From: Arthrobacter sp. Bz4
GTDB lineage: Bacteria > Actinomycetota > Actinomycetes > Actinomycetales > Micrococcaceae
NCBI RefSeq assembly: GCF_003075455.1
Contig: NZ_QDAE01000007.1
Location: 62,001 to 126,000 of the forward strand
Direction: 5' to 3'
Length of the DNA: 64,000 nt
Part shown: one piece after another, positions 45,535 to 54,303 of the stretch
How positions within the stretch are numbered: the first letter of the stretch is position 1
Layout: each line of letters begins with the position of its first letter
Position numbers and translations under genes: made by a program
Notes under the pieces: model-generated
Databases searched by the model: none
What the model was told of the DNA's origin: nothing
What the model saw: only the letters and a program-made list of their open reading frames with translations

Positions 45535-46707
45535 TCAGCTGCTGACTCGGGGAAATCCCTGTTTGGTGCCGGTGAAGACCACGACCAGCGCCCCGAGTGC
45601 CAGCCCCGCCGCAGCGAATCCGATTCCCGACGGGTCACCCACTGTCAGCATCTGCGCACCCACCAGCGCTCCGGCGCTGATCCCGATATTGAACGTCGAG
45701 TTATGAACGGCCGCCACGGTGTCCGGGTGGTCCCGGAACGCGCTCATCGCCGCGGTCTGCACATAGGCGGGAACCGGACCGTACAGCAGGCCCCACAGGA
45801 TCACCACGGCCAGGGTCCAGCCCGGCGCCCCATCCAGCAGCGCGACCCCCAGGAAAGACACCGTCATCACCAGCAGAGAGAGCAGTAACGCGGGACGCAA
45901 CGCCGAGTCGGTGAACCGGCTGCAGATCGCGAGTCCCAGAATCCCGGCTCCGCCGTAGGCGAGCAACGCGAATCCCACGTTCTCAGCGGTGAAGCCTGAC
46001 TGGAGCAGCACCGGGGTGATGAAGGTGTAGAGGGCAAACTGGGCGGTCATCATCACCACCACCGCGACTATCACCCGCCGCAGTGCAGGTCCCGCCAACG
46101 CCTCACGCAGCTGTGCGCCGCCAGAAACCTTGGACCCGCCAATGCCCGGCATGACGACGGCGGCGCCCACCGACAGGAGCAGCGCAATGATGGCGGCGCA
46201 GCCGAACGACCAGCGCCACCCGACCGTCGCCCCCAGCCAGGTGCTCAGGGGCACCCCGAGAGCGATCGCGACGGCGTTGCCCGCGTTCACCAGCGCCATC
46301 GCCCCACCCAACCGGCCCGGCGGTGCCAACCGGCTCGCGTAGCCGAAGACCACCGCGAAGAACAGTGCGTGACACGCCCCGGCCAGGATTCGCCCGGTCA
46401 GCGCCACCGAGTAATCCTGCGCCAGGCACAGCACGATGTTGCTGACGCCGTAACCGGCGAGCAGCCCCACCAGCAGCGGCTTTCGGGGCACAGCACTGGT
46501 CCACGCGTTCAACGGGATGGAGGCGAACACCACCACTGCTGCATAGGCGGAGACCAGCAACCCGATGGCCGACTCGGTGACCCCCAGGTCCTCCGCCATC
46601 AGGGGCAGCAGACCAATGGGGAGCACCTCTGTGGCGACCGCAAGGAACCCACCCACGGACAGCAACAGCATCGGAGGTTCGAGCAGTTTCTGCTGCCGCA
46701 CGGGCAT
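45535..46707 (-). CDS. MFS transporter (AraJ/sugar-efflux type)
   Basis: This is a 12-helix major facilitator exporter of the DHA1/AraJ-like group. The 390-residue product includes LLSVGGFLAVATEVLPIGLLPLMA in helix 1, typical of that group (the TE.LP motif). A long Gly/Ala-rich helix has GRILAGACHALFFAVVFGYASRLA near 110-133. The substrate is unknown; sugars, drugs or amino-acid derivatives are all possible in this group. It stands downstream of the ribosomal-protein operon, from which it is separated by a strong terminator. Confidence 0.87.
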   Translation of the reverse strand: MPVRQQKLLEPPMLLLSVGGFLAVATEVLPIGLLPLMAEDLGVTESAIGLLVSAYAAVVVFASIPLNAWTSAVPRKPLLVGLLAGYGVSNIVLCLAQDYSVALTGRILAGACHALFFAVVFGYASRLAPPGRLGGAMALVNAGNAVAIALGVPLSTWLGATVGWRWSFGCAAIIALLLSVGAAVVMPGIGGSKVSGGAQLREALAGPALRRVIVAVVVMMTAQFALYTFITPVLLQSGFTAENVGFALLAYGGAGILGLAICSRFTDSALRPALLLSLLVMTVSFLGVALLDGAPGWTLAVVILWGLLYGPVPAYVQTAAMSAFRDHPDTVAAVHNSTFNIGISAGALVGAQMLTVGDPSGIGFAAAGLALGALVVVFTGTKQGFPRVSS

Positions 46708-46749
46708 TCCCTTCAGGATGGGTGCAGTCTGTCAGGACCGGCGCTTAAC

Positions 46750-46786
46750 GCAAGAGGACGGCGACTCAGGGTCGCCGTCCTCTTGC
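46750..46786 (-). terminator. Intrinsic terminator after rpsN
   Basis: GCAAGAGGACGGCGAC (46750-46765) and 46771-46786 are perfectly complementary over 16 bases around a five-base loop. This is the strongest hairpin in the region and lies 27 bases after the rpsN stop. There is no long T run after it. Confidence 0.8.
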
Positions 46787-46813
46787 AAACTGGTAGTTAC
46801 CAGCCAGCCGGAG

Positions 46814-47119
46814 TTACCAGCTGGACTTGGTCACACCGGGCAGCTCGCCGCGGTGAGCCATGTCGCGGAAGCGAACACGGGAGATACCGAACTTCTGCAG
46901 CGTTCCGCGGGGGCGGCCATCGATCTGGTCGCGGTTGCGGAGGCGTACTGGCGACGCGTTGCGGGGCAGCTTCTGCAGTCCGAGGCGTGCAGCTTCGCGG
47001 GCTTCGTCAGTTGCGTTGGGGTCAACCAGCGTCTTCTTCAGCTCGAGGCGCTTCTCGGCGTAGCGCTCAACAATTACCTTGCGCTGTTCGTTGCGGGCAA
47101 TTTTAGACTTCTTAGCCAT
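46814..47119 (-). CDS. rpsN: 30S ribosomal protein S14 (zinc-independent form)
   Basis: S14 is a small-subunit assembly protein. The 101-residue product is the long form without the two CxxC zinc ligands; it contains no Cys. It shows [21 protein letters not shown] and ends VTKSSW. It is the last gene of an rpmB-rpmG-rpsN operon on the minus strand, four bases after rpmG. Confidence 0.98.
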   Translation of the reverse strand: MAKKSKIARNEQRKVIVERYAEKRLELKKTLVDPNATDEAREAARLGLQKLPRNASPVRLRNRDQIDGRPRGTLQKFGISRVRFRDMAHRGELPGVTKSSW

Positions 47120-47123
47120 GTGT

Positions 47124-47291
47124 TTAGCGCTCCTCTCGGAATTCGACGTGCTTGCGGATCTTGGGATCGTACTTCATCAGAACCATGCGGTCCGGGTCGT
47201 TACGGCGGTTCTTGCGGGTCACGTAGGTGTACCCCGTGCCGGCCGTCGACTTCAGCTTGATGATCGGGCGTACGTCTTTATCTTTTGCCAT
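47124..47291 (-). CDS. rpmG: 50S ribosomal protein L33
   Basis: The ATG at 47291 opens a 55-residue product: [20 protein letters not shown], then [20 protein letters not shown] and [15 protein letters not shown]. This is L33 of the cysteine-free type, lacking the CxxC zinc pairs. The start overlaps the rpmB stop by one base (TAATG). The rpsN start follows four bases after its stop. It was too short to be obvious but the match is clear. Confidence 0.97.
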   Translation of the reverse strand: MAKDKDVRPIIKLKSTAGTGYTYVTRKNRRNDPDRMVLMKYDPKIRKHVEFREER

Positions 47292-47527
47292 TAGAGCTTC
47301 ACTCCCCGAGCCAGGATCGACGCGACGACGGCGTCAATTCCGCGCACATCGATGGTCTTGATGCCGCGGGCCGAAACCTGCAGCGTGACGTTGCGGCGCA
47401 GGGACGGAACCCAGTAGCGCTTCTTCTGGATGTTCGGGTCAAACCTGCGCTTGGTGCGGCGGTGTGAGTGGGAAATGCTGTGCCCAAAGCCCGGCTCGGC
47501 TCCAGTCACTTGGCAGTGAGCTGCCAT
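47291..47527 (-). CDS. rpmB: 50S ribosomal protein L28
   Basis: L28 is a large-subunit ribosomal protein. The 78-residue product has [20 protein letters not shown] and the conserved [14 protein letters not shown], ending VDVRGIDAV-like residues. It has one N-terminal Cys only, so it is not the zinc-ribbon form. The ATG at 47527 has GGAGGATCGTC upstream. It heads the operon rpmB-rpmG-rpsN. A short hairpin (47564-47583) lies in the leader. Confidence 0.98.
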   Translation of the reverse strand: MAAHCQVTGAEPGFGHSISHSHRRTKRRFDPNIQKKRYWVPSLRRNVTLQVSARGIKTIDVRGIDAVVASILARGVKL

Positions 47528-47563
47528 GACGATCCTCCAAAGAGTTAATGAAAATACCTAGAA

Positions 47564-47583
47564 CCAGCAGTCTTGTCTGCTGG
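47564..47583 (-). promoter_or_regulatory. Small hairpin in the rpmB leader
   Basis: CCAGCAG (47564-47570) pairs perfectly with CTGCTGG (47577-47583) around six bases, 37-56 bases upstream of the rpmB ATG. It could belong to the leader RNA of the ribosomal-protein operon. I did not find a convincing Zur box; only a half-site-like TGAAAAT occurs nearby (about 47549-47555). Confidence 0.35.
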
Positions 47584-47607
47584 GAATGCAATCAGAGGCG
47601 CCCCAAA

Positions 47608-47625
47608 CGACAGCCGAAACTGTCG
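47608..47625 (-). terminator. Possible terminator after the GlgC-like gene
   Basis: CGACAG and CTGTCG form a six-base stem with a six-base loop; on the minus strand it is followed by TTTGGGG. It lies about 130 bases after the stop of the GlgC-like gene. A second weak stem (47666-47672 with 47693-47699) is closer to that stop. Confidence 0.45.
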
Positions 47626-47755
47626 GGATGATTAGCGGTTTTCGCGCAACTTGAGCCCCTAACTACCGATTCCCCGGAAGATATGTTCCCAAGAATCGGA
47701 GCAATTGCGCACGCTCCGCCACCTGATGCCCTCCTATTCTAGGAGCTGCCGGGGG

Positions 47756-48871
47756 TTAAGACCAATCGCCGTTGCGGTCTACCACCGTCACGACGTCGTC
47801 GTCGCCCACCTGTGCTCCGGCGTCGAGCGTGGCACCGGAGTCAACTATGGACCGCACAATCCGGGCTCCGGAGGGAACGGTGACCCCGTTCAGCAGGATC
47901 GAATCGACGACGACGGCGCCCGCCTCCACCACCGTGTCCGGCCCAATCACGCTGTGGCTGACTTCGCCGAGGACGCGGCTGCCCGGCGCCAACAGCGAGT
48001 CGGCCACGACCGCACCTTTCCCGACAAACCCGGGCAGGCGCTGGGAGCTGCTGGTGAGGATGGGCCAGGCCGGGTGGTCGAAGGCCAGACCCTCGCCGTC
48101 AAGCAGTTCCATGTGCGCCCGGTGGTAGTTCTCGGGGGTACCAAGATCGAGCCAATACCCTTCAAGGCGGTGTTCCACCACTGTTGAATGCTGCACCAGG
48201 TGGGGCAGCAGCTGGTCGCCGTAGTCGTCGAGGCCGCCCTCTTCCTTCTCCAGCAGTTCCAGGGTGTCGAGCAGGTGCGCGGCATCGAATAGGAAGACTT
48301 CGGTGGCCACCAGGGTGGTCTTGGGCTTGTCGGGCTTGTACTCGAAGCCGGTGACGGCGCCGCCGGACACCTCGACCACACCGTGGTTGGAGGCGTCGCC
48401 GTCGAAGTGTGTGGTCACGATTGTCGCGGCGGCTTTGGCCTCCAGATGCGTTTGGACGACATCGCGGAAGTCCAGCTGGTACAGGTGATCGGCGCTCAGG
48501 AGCAGCACCAGGTCGGGGTCGAACTCACGGATAAACGCTGCCTGCCGGAACAGGCTATCGGCGTTTCCGTCCGCGAAGCCCTCCCCTTTCCTGCCCTCAA
48601 AGGGCGGCAGGACACGCAGTCCGCCGTTGGTGCGGTCCAGATCCCACGGCCGGCCATTGGCCAGATGGTCGTTGAGCGAGTTCGGCTGGTACTGCTGCAC
48701 CATCCACACATCCGAGAAGCCGCTGTGGTGCAGGTTGGAGAGGGGGATGTCGATCAGGCGGTAGGAGCCGGCGACGGGCAGCGCCGGTTTGGCACGCTTA
48801 TCCGTCAGCGGCCCCAACCGTCCACCCGAACCGCCTGCGAGAACGATCGCAAGGACGGACGGTCGGTTCAT
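47756..48871 (-). CDS. glgC: Glucose-1-phosphate adenylyltransferase-like nucleotidyltransferase
   Basis: This is a sugar-1-phosphate nucleotidyltransferase of the GlgC type, which would make ADP-glucose for glycogen. The 371-residue product has the nucleotide-binding signature LAGGSGGRLGPLTDKRAKPA (about 11-30), DIPLSNLHHSGF, and LLSADHLYQLDF near 123-134. A left-handed beta-helix C-terminal domain follows (about 280-365). It is shorter than canonical GlgC (about 400-430), and a second, standard GlgC may exist elsewhere, so the exact sugar is uncertain. Its ATG overlaps the preceding MarR stop by four bases. Confidence 0.8.
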   Translation of the reverse strand: MNRPSVLAIVLAGGSGGRLGPLTDKRAKPALPVAGSYRLIDIPLSNLHHSGFSDVWMVQQYQPNSLNDHLANGRPWDLDRTNGGLRVLPPFEGRKGEGFADGNADSLFRQAAFIREFDPDLVLLLSADHLYQLDFRDVVQTHLEAKAAATIVTTHFDGDASNHGVVEVSGGAVTGFEYKPDKPKTTLVATEVFLFDAAHLLDTLELLEKEEGGLDDYGDQLLPHLVQHSTVVEHRLEGYWLDLGTPENYHRAHMELLDGEGLAFDHPAWPILTSSSQRLPGFVGKGAVVADSLLAPGSRVLGEVSHSVIGPDTVVEAGAVVVDSILLNGVTVPSGARIVRSIVDSGATLDAGAQVGDDDVVTVVDRNGDWS

Positions 48872-49365
48872 GGTTGCACTCCAGGTGTGGGTTGATTCAG
48901 GATCCAGTGGGTACTGTCGAGGCGGGCCAGGATCTTCTTGCCAATCCGCTCCAGGTCGCGAACGTCGTCGTCGGTCAACGCGTCGAAGACCGATTCCCGC
49001 ACATGGTCAACATGCTCGCGGGCCAGTAACTGCAGATTCGTCAGCCCGTCCTCGGTGATCCGGGCGGTGGTGACCCGACCATCGCTGGCACTGGGGCACC
49101 GGGACACCCAGCCGCGCTGCTCAAGTTTCTTCACCACATGGCTCAGGCGGGACAGTGACGCATTCGACCGGGCAGCGAGTTCACTCATCGCGAGGGTGAG
49201 GTCATCAGTCTCGGAAAGCATCGCCAGGACGTGATAATCGAACAGCGTGATCTTGGCCTGCCGGAACAGGTGGGCGTCCAGCGTGCCAGGGAGCATGGTG
49301 GTGACGGCGTAGAGCGCAAGCCAGGCTTGCCGCTCCTCGGGATTCAGCCAACGGACACCACTCAT
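48868..49365 (-). CDS. MarR family transcriptional regulator
   Basis: This is a winged-helix MarR-type regulator. The 165-residue product has DYHVLAMLSETDDLTLAMSELA near 43-64. The recognition region is RSNASLSRLSHVVKKLEQRGWV and the wing is SASDGRVTTARIT. Its stop overlaps the GlgC-like ATG (ATGA), so the two are co-translated. It may regulate its own operon. Ligand unknown. Confidence 0.93.
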   Translation of the reverse strand: MSGVRWLNPEERQAWLALYAVTTMLPGTLDAHLFRQAKITLFDYHVLAMLSETDDLTLAMSELAARSNASLSRLSHVVKKLEQRGWVSRCPSASDGRVTTARITEDGLTNLQLLAREHVDHVRESVFDALTDDDVRDLERIGKKILARLDSTHWILNQPTPGVQP

Positions 49366-49423
49366 CCCGCCATTCTGGCACAGACACCGTTTGCCACCGG
49401 GGCCCCGCCGGCCGGCTGGGACC

Positions 49424-50194
49424 CTAGGCCCACGCCGGGCGGGTGAGCTCCGGGTACTTGGCCGTCAGCACATCCCCCGAAGACACGCCGCGCAGGCGCC
49501 GCCCCACCCACGGCGACAGATAGTCGCGCGCCCACTGGGCGTCCGCTCGTAGCTGATCTATCCGCGACGACGCCGGCGCGGCCTCCAGCTCGGGCAGGTC
49601 GATCTCGTGGGAGGCCCGCAACACTTCGAGCACCCGCCTGGCCATAAGGGTGTGTCCGGCGGCGGACATGTGCATCCGGTCAGTGTCCCAATAGCCCCAA
49701 TTCTGGAACTCCCTGAACCGCCAGTAGTCCACCACGTCGGCGTGGTGCCGGTCAGCAATTTCACGGACCAGTTCGTTATAGATGGCCGTCCGTCCGCGGG
49801 TCTTGCCGAACACCGCCGACCCCACCGAATCAAAACCGGTAAACAGCACCACGGCGGCGCCCGAGCTCGCAAGGCGGGCCACGCCGTCGTCGTAGGCGGC
49901 CATCAGCGCGTCAATGTCGATCCGCGGCCGCAGAATGTCGTTGCCACCCGCGTAGATGGTGATCAGTGTGGGCTGCAGGGCCAGTGCCCGGTCAACCTGT
50001 TCGTCGAGGACCTGGCGCACTTTCTTGCCGCGGACGGCGAGATTCGCGTATCCCCAGGAGCTGTCGGCAAGGATCAGTTGCTCGGCCACCCGGTCAGCCC
50101 ACCCCCGCACCCCGTTGGGGCTGGCTTCATGCCAGTCGCCGACGCCTTCCGTAAACGAATCACCGAGGGCCACATATCGTTGAGAGAATTCCAC
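49424..50194 (-). CDS. SGNH/GDSL-type esterase
   Basis: This is a serine hydrolase of the SGNH family. The 256-residue product shows the catalytic block GDS at 11-13 (Ser13), the Gly of block II, GGND near 84-87 (block III), and the catalytic Asp/His in DRMHMSAAGH. No signal peptide is evident, so it may be cytoplasmic. The start is a GTG at 50194. The substrate is unknown; carbohydrate or lipid acetyl esters are typical. A lipid-kinase gene diverges from it. Confidence 0.9.
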   Translation of the reverse strand: MEFSQRYVALGDSFTEGVGDWHEASPNGVRGWADRVAEQLILADSSWGYANLAVRGKKVRQVLDEQVDRALALQPTLITIYAGGNDILRPRIDIDALMAAYDDGVARLASSGAAVVLFTGFDSVGSAVFGKTRGRTAIYNELVREIADRHHADVVDYWRFREFQNWGYWDTDRMHMSAAGHTLMARRVLEVLRASHEIDLPELEAAPASSRIDQLRADAQWARDYLSPWVGRRLRGVSSGDVLTAKYPELTRPAWA

Positions 50195-50302
50195 TAGAAG
50201 AGGCTACCTGCTCCCGCCGCGCGATAAGGTGGCATTGCAAGCAGACTGATAACTTTTTGCAGTGCACCCCCGCTCCCCTCCCCACAACCTGAGAAGGACA
50301 TC

Positions 50303-51265
50303 ATGACCCAGCCCTCCGACACTCGGACCAAGCGCGCCGCGTTGATCATCAACCCGGTCAAGAACACCGGGGCTGATATTCGTGCGATCGTTTCGGAGCT
50401 CTGCGCTGCCGAGGGGTGGGACGAGGTGCTGTACCTGGAGACATCGGTTGATGATCCCGGCCGTGGCCAGGCACAGGAAGCCGTCGACGCCGGCGTGGAC
50501 GTGGTGATCGCCGCTGGCGGTGACGGAACGGTCCGCTGCGTGGCCGAGGTCGTCAACGGCACCGGCATCGCACTGGGGCTGATCCCGCTCGGCACCGGCA
50601 ACCTGCTGGCCCGGAACCTGGACATCGCCGTCGACGATCCGGAGGAGGCCGCCAAGGCAGCCCTGTTCGGCACCGAACGCAACGTCGACGTCGTCCATGT
50701 CACGGTTGACCGCGCCCAGGACTCGCACGTGTTCCTGGTGATGGCGGGGCTGGGGTTTGACGCGTCGATCATGGCTGACACCCGTGATGACCTCAAAGAC
50801 AAGGTGGGCTGGCTGGCCTACGTCGACGCCGGCATCCGGAACCTGAGCGGCAAGCCTGCACGCACCCGGATCACACTGGACGGCGGCGAGGTCATCGAGC
50901 GTCGGCTGCGCAGCGTGATGGGCGGCAACTGCGGCAAGATCATGGGCGGGCTGGAGATTTTCCCCGGCGCCAAGATTGACGACGGCCTACTGGACATCAT
51001 GACCGTGGCGCCCACCGGCCGGCTCGGGTGGCTTGGCGTCGTGGGTAAGCTGTTTGCCCGCGGAAAGGGCAAGGACCCGTCCCTCGAGTACTTCCAGTGC
51101 AAGGAAGCCGAGATCCAGCTCGACGAGCCGCAGGAAATCCAGCTCGACGGCGACCCCCTCGGCAAGGGCACCCACATGGCCCTGCGCGTGGACGCTAATT
51201 CGTTGCGGCTGCGGATGCCTTACGGCAAGAAGGATCCAGCGGTCGTCACCCACCCGGAGCCCTAA
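50303..51265 (+). CDS. Diacylglycerol kinase family lipid kinase
   Basis: This is a member of the DAGK catalytic/NAD-kinase fold family (YegS/DgkB type), which phosphorylates lipid alcohols using ATP. The 320-residue product has the nucleotide motif GGDGT at 72-76, LGTGNLLARNL near 96-106, and a C-terminal beta-rich domain. GAGAAGGA precedes the ATG at 50303. The precise lipid is unknown. Confidence 0.9.
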   Translation: MTQPSDTRTKRAALIINPVKNTGADIRAIVSELCAAEGWDEVLYLETSVDDPGRGQAQEAVDAGVDVVIAAGGDGTVRCVAEVVNGTGIALGLIPLGTGNLLARNLDIAVDDPEEAAKAALFGTERNVDVVHVTVDRAQDSHVFLVMAGLGFDASIMADTRDDLKDKVGWLAYVDAGIRNLSGKPARTRITLDGGEVIERRLRSVMGGNCGKIMGGLEIFPGAKIDDGLLDIMTVAPTGRLGWLGVVGKLFARGKGKDPSLEYFQCKEAEIQLDEPQEIQLDGDPLGKGTHMALRVDANSLRLRMPYGKKDPAVVTHPEP

Positions 51266-51292
51266 GCCGCGAGGGCCGGGTCCGGGCCGGGG

Positions 51293-51988
51293 CTAGAGCC
51301 GGGTCTGGGGATCGACTTTTTCGCCGTCGACCAGTAGCTCGAAGTGGAGGTGGCATCCGGTGGAGTTGCCGGTGCTGCCGACGGCGCCCAGGCCCTCGGC
51401 TTTGCCCACTTTCTGACCCACGGTCACGCCGAGCACACTGAGATGGTTGTACGAGGTTTGGAGGCCCCCGCCGTGGTCCACCACGATCCGCTGGCCACCA
51501 CCATAGGCATGCCACCCGGATTCCACCACGGTGCCCGCGCGTGATGCGAGGACCGGCGTACCGCAAGCCCCTGCGTAGTCGGTCCCGGTGTGCAGCTCGT
51601 CGCCGTACCCGCCCATCGGGTTCACCCGGTAGCCGAACGACGAAGCAATTTCGGCGCCCTTGATCGGGGTGGTGAACGCTGCCACGTCGCTGGACAGGAC
51701 AGTGGTTTTGGCCTTCGGGGTTGCGGCCGTCGCGAGCGGGGACTCCTTGCTGAAATCAATTTCTGCTTCAGCGTCAGCAGTAACCGGTGCGGCTACGGCG
51801 GGGCCGGTTCCGGCGGTAGGGGCTGCCGAGGGGGAAGCCTCTGGCGAGGGGAAGGCTGCGGTGAGAACGAGGCCCGCCGCTGCGGCGAGGACTCCCACGG
51901 CCAGCACAGCTGACCGGCGGTTGGATTTCAAGGTGGACTTAGGCGGGGCGGACGCGCGGCGGCGCCCGGACGTGACCGGCTGGAGCAA
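51293..51988 (-). CDS. M23 family metallopeptidase (secreted peptidoglycan hydrolase)
   Basis: This is a zinc LytM-type endopeptidase that cuts peptidoglycan cross-links. The 231-residue product has an N-terminal basic segment and membrane-spanning or signal helix (about 24-46). A Pro/Ala-rich linker follows, then the LytM domain with H133xxxD137 (HTGTD) and HLHF at 213-216, the zinc ligands. The start is a TTG at 51988 with GAGAGG upstream. A c-di-AMP riboswitch lies in its leader, so wall hydrolysis would answer to c-di-AMP levels. Confidence 0.92.
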   Translation of the reverse strand: MLQPVTSGRRRASAPPKSTLKSNRRSAVLAVGVLAAAAGLVLTAAFPSPEASPSAAPTAGTGPAVAAPVTADAEAEIDFSKESPLATAATPKAKTTVLSSDVAAFTTPIKGAEIASSFGYRVNPMGGYGDELHTGTDYAGACGTPVLASRAGTVVESGWHAYGGGQRIVVDHGGGLQTSYNHLSVLGVTVGQKVGKAEGLGAVGSTGNSTGCHLHFELLVDGEKVDPQTRL

Positions 51989-51999
51989 AACAGGAGCCT

Positions 52000-52170
52000 C
52001 TCTGCAACGCCGGTGAAGTTAGCTGTCGGATTCGAGCAAGAGTTGACTCGGCCCACTGCTGCTCTTCCAGTGAGCGGAAGAGTGGTTTGCGAAGGGCTGC
52101 ACCCCAAGGCAGAAAACTGCCGAAGATGGGTCCTCCACCCCTGCCACGGTGAATTGGGGGCCGGCTGCTG
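52000..52170 (-). promoter_or_regulatory. c-di-AMP riboswitch (ydaO/yuaA)
   Basis: On the minus strand the region carries the conserved ydaO blocks: GGGGTGGAGGACCCA, then GGGGTGCAGCC, CCGAGTCAACTC and CGAATCCGACAGCTAAC, in the right order over about 150 bases. Exact ends are estimated. It ends about 10-20 bases before the start of the M23 peptidase gene. The remaining intergenic bases to 52281 likely hold the promoter (AT-rich near 52215-52260). Confidence 0.9.
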
Positions 52171-52281
52171 ACAGGGTTAGGCGTGCAGTCCGGGAGCCAC
52201 AATGATGCGGATGGCTCCCTATAAGAATAGAGCGCTTAGCCGAGAAGTTATAATTTCGTTACACAGATCACGGCGTGGCGA

Positions 52282-53418
52282 CTAGCCAAGTTCGGATCGA
52301 CCCCTGCGCCAATACCCCATGAAGGCCACCTGCTTGCGGTCAATCCCGACATCGCGCACCAGATAACGCCGCAGCCCACGGACCACCGCAGCCTCGCCCG
52401 CGATCCAGGCATAGAACGGGAGCGCACCGGAGGGCCGGTCCGGGTTCAGCGAGGAATTCAGCGTTGACGCGTTCAGCCGCTGCGGGGTTTCCCACAGGAT
52501 CGTTTCGTCAATGTTCACTTCTTCCGGCTCGGGGCCTGCTGTGGCTGCGGCAGCGGCGGCGAGGGTCAGCCCGGCGCGGGAGCTGGCGTCGACTCCGACG
52601 GCGAACGGCGCGGCCAGCGACACCCAGCCGGGCACCCGAACCGTATCCCGGACCGCCGCGTCCAGCAGTTCACCGTGGGGGCGTTCCCCCCGGGCGAGCC
52701 AGATGATTTCCACCGCTGAGGTGGTGGACACAGCCTGGAAGTCTGCGTGGTCCGGCACTTCAAGGAAGGCGTGCCCGCCGACATCGGCGGGGAGGGACTC
52801 CAGAATGGCGCTGATGGCGGGGACAGCTGTCTCGTCGCCAGCGAGGAGGACCTGCTGGGCGAGCCCCGGACGCCACTCGATCCCGCCGTAGGAGCCGGCG
52901 GTGGTGCAGGTGGCGGCGTGGACGTTCGGGCCGATCAGCCAGATCCGATCGCCGGGGGTGGCGGCGGCGGCCCACAGCGACGCCGGCCCCCCGTTCCCCT
53001 CAGCATCGAAGTGCATCACGAAGTCGACGTCGATCTCTGGCTGGTCGCCATCGCACCGGGCCGCCCTGACGGTGTAGGTGCGCATGGCGCCGCGCTCTGC
53101 GGGGTCCATTGCGAGCCACCGCTGATACCAGCCCGATCCCTCGGGCGGTGACTCGAGGAGCTCCCGCATGTTCACGCGGGGGGCATCGTCGTCGCGGGTG
53201 GCGGGGATCATGACTTTGATCCGCAGGTCCAGCGTTGCCCCCTGCACCCCGAAGTCCCTCAGGCAGGACCCGCCGAAGGTGATGCGTTGGAAGTTGTCGC
53301 TGAGGCGCTGCACCCGGGTGACGACGACGTCGAAGGCTGATACCGCCGAAACGGTTCCATCGGTGCGCTGGGATGCGCGCTCGCTCCGTCGGGCCGTGCG
53401 ATTGCTGACTTCGGTCAT
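52282..53418 (-). CDS. Siderophore-interacting protein (ferric-siderophore reductase)
   Basis: This is an NAD(P)H:flavin-type reductase of the siderophore-interacting protein family that releases iron in the cytoplasm. The 378-residue product has an FAD-binding barrel (about 25-190) with RTYTVR, then the SIP domain (about 190-375) with AGDETAVPAI, followed by the C-terminal MGYWRRG motif. An insert rich in Ala/Gly is near 285-310. It overlaps the ATPase gene by four bases and is the last gene of the iron-uptake operon. Confidence 0.93.
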   Translation of the reverse strand: MTEVSNRTARRSERASQRTDGTVSAVSAFDVVVTRVQRLSDNFQRITFGGSCLRDFGVQGATLDLRIKVMIPATRDDDAPRVNMRELLESPPEGSGWYQRWLAMDPAERGAMRTYTVRAARCDGDQPEIDVDFVMHFDAEGNGGPASLWAAAATPGDRIWLIGPNVHAATCTTAGSYGGIEWRPGLAQQVLLAGDETAVPAISAILESLPADVGGHAFLEVPDHADFQAVSTTSAVEIIWLARGERPHGELLDAAVRDTVRVPGWVSLAAPFAVGVDASSRAGLTLAAAAAATAGPEPEEVNIDETILWETPQRLNASTLNSSLNPDRPSGALPFYAWIAGEAAVVRGLRRYLVRDVGIDRKQVAFMGYWRRGRSELG

Positions 53419-54302
53419 GTTGCTGCCTCCAGGTGGTGCGCGGACAGCGTGTCCTGCGGATTAGGCAGGAACCCCTGCCCGGTGGACGTTTCGGGTGACG
53501 GCTGAGTAGCTCCGTCGCCTGAGTGGTGCCGGCCGACCGGCACCACCATGGGTGTGCCGGATACGGGGTCCGGGATGACGCGGCATTGCAGACCGAAAAC
53601 CGAGGTGACGGTCTCCTCAGTCACCACCTCGGCGGGACTGCCCTGCGCGGCGATCTGGCCGTCCTTCATGGCGATGAGGTGATCGGCGTAGCGTGCGGCG
53701 AGGTTCAGGTCGTGGAGCACGATGGCCACCGTGGTGCCGTCGCGCCGGTTCAGGTCGGTGATCAGATCCAGTACTTCCACCTGGTGGGTGACGTCGAGGA
53801 AGGTGGTGGGTTCATCCAGCAGCAGGATGTCGGTTTGCTGGGCCAGGGCCATCGCGATCCAGACCCGCTGCCGCTGCCCACCGGACAGTTCATCGACAAA
53901 GCGGTCAGCGAGCTCAAGGGTGTCGGTGGCTTGGAGGGCGGAGGCGACGGCGACGTCGTCGTCGTTGGTCCACTGCCGGAACCAGCCCTGGTGCGGGTAG
54001 CGGCCGCGACCCACCAGGTCGGCGACGGTGATCCCATCCGGGGCTACCGGTGTTTGCGGAAGCAGCCCGAGGATCCGCGCGACGGTGCGGGTGGACAGCG
54101 AGTGGATGTCCTTGCCGTCGAGGTTGACGACGCCGGCCGACGGCTTCAGCAGGCGGGCCAGGCCGCGCAGCAGGGTGGACTTGCCGCAGGCGTTGGCACC
54201 GACGATCACCGTGACCTTGCCGGCCGGCAGCTCGACGGTGAGGTCCTGGACCACTTTGCGGTCGTCGTATGCGAGTGTCAGCTCGCTGGCTGTCAGAGCC
54301 AT
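53415..54302 (-). CDS. fepC: Iron-siderophore ABC transporter ATP-binding protein (FepC-like)
   Basis: This ATPase energises ferric-siderophore import. The 295-residue product has Walker A GANACGKST at 35-43, signature LSGGQRQR and Walker B ILLLDEPTTFLD. It has ARYADHLIAMKDG near the C-terminus, as in the FepC/FecE group. It starts one base before the end of the upstream permease gene's spacing and overlaps the SIP gene by four bases. The fep name is by analogy. Confidence 0.93.
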   Translation of the reverse strand: MALTASELTLAYDDRKVVQDLTVELPAGKVTVIVGANACGKSTLLRGLARLLKPSAGVVNLDGKDIHSLSTRTVARILGLLPQTPVAPDGITVADLVGRGRYPHQGWFRQWTNDDDVAVASALQATDTLELADRFVDELSGGQRQRVWIAMALAQQTDILLLDEPTTFLDVTHQVEVLDLITDLNRRDGTTVAIVLHDLNLAARYADHLIAMKDGQIAAQGSPAEVVTEETVTSVFGLQCRVIPDPVSGTPMVVPVGRHHSGDGATQPSPETSTGQGFLPNPQDTLSAHHLEAAT

Positions 54303-54303
54303 C

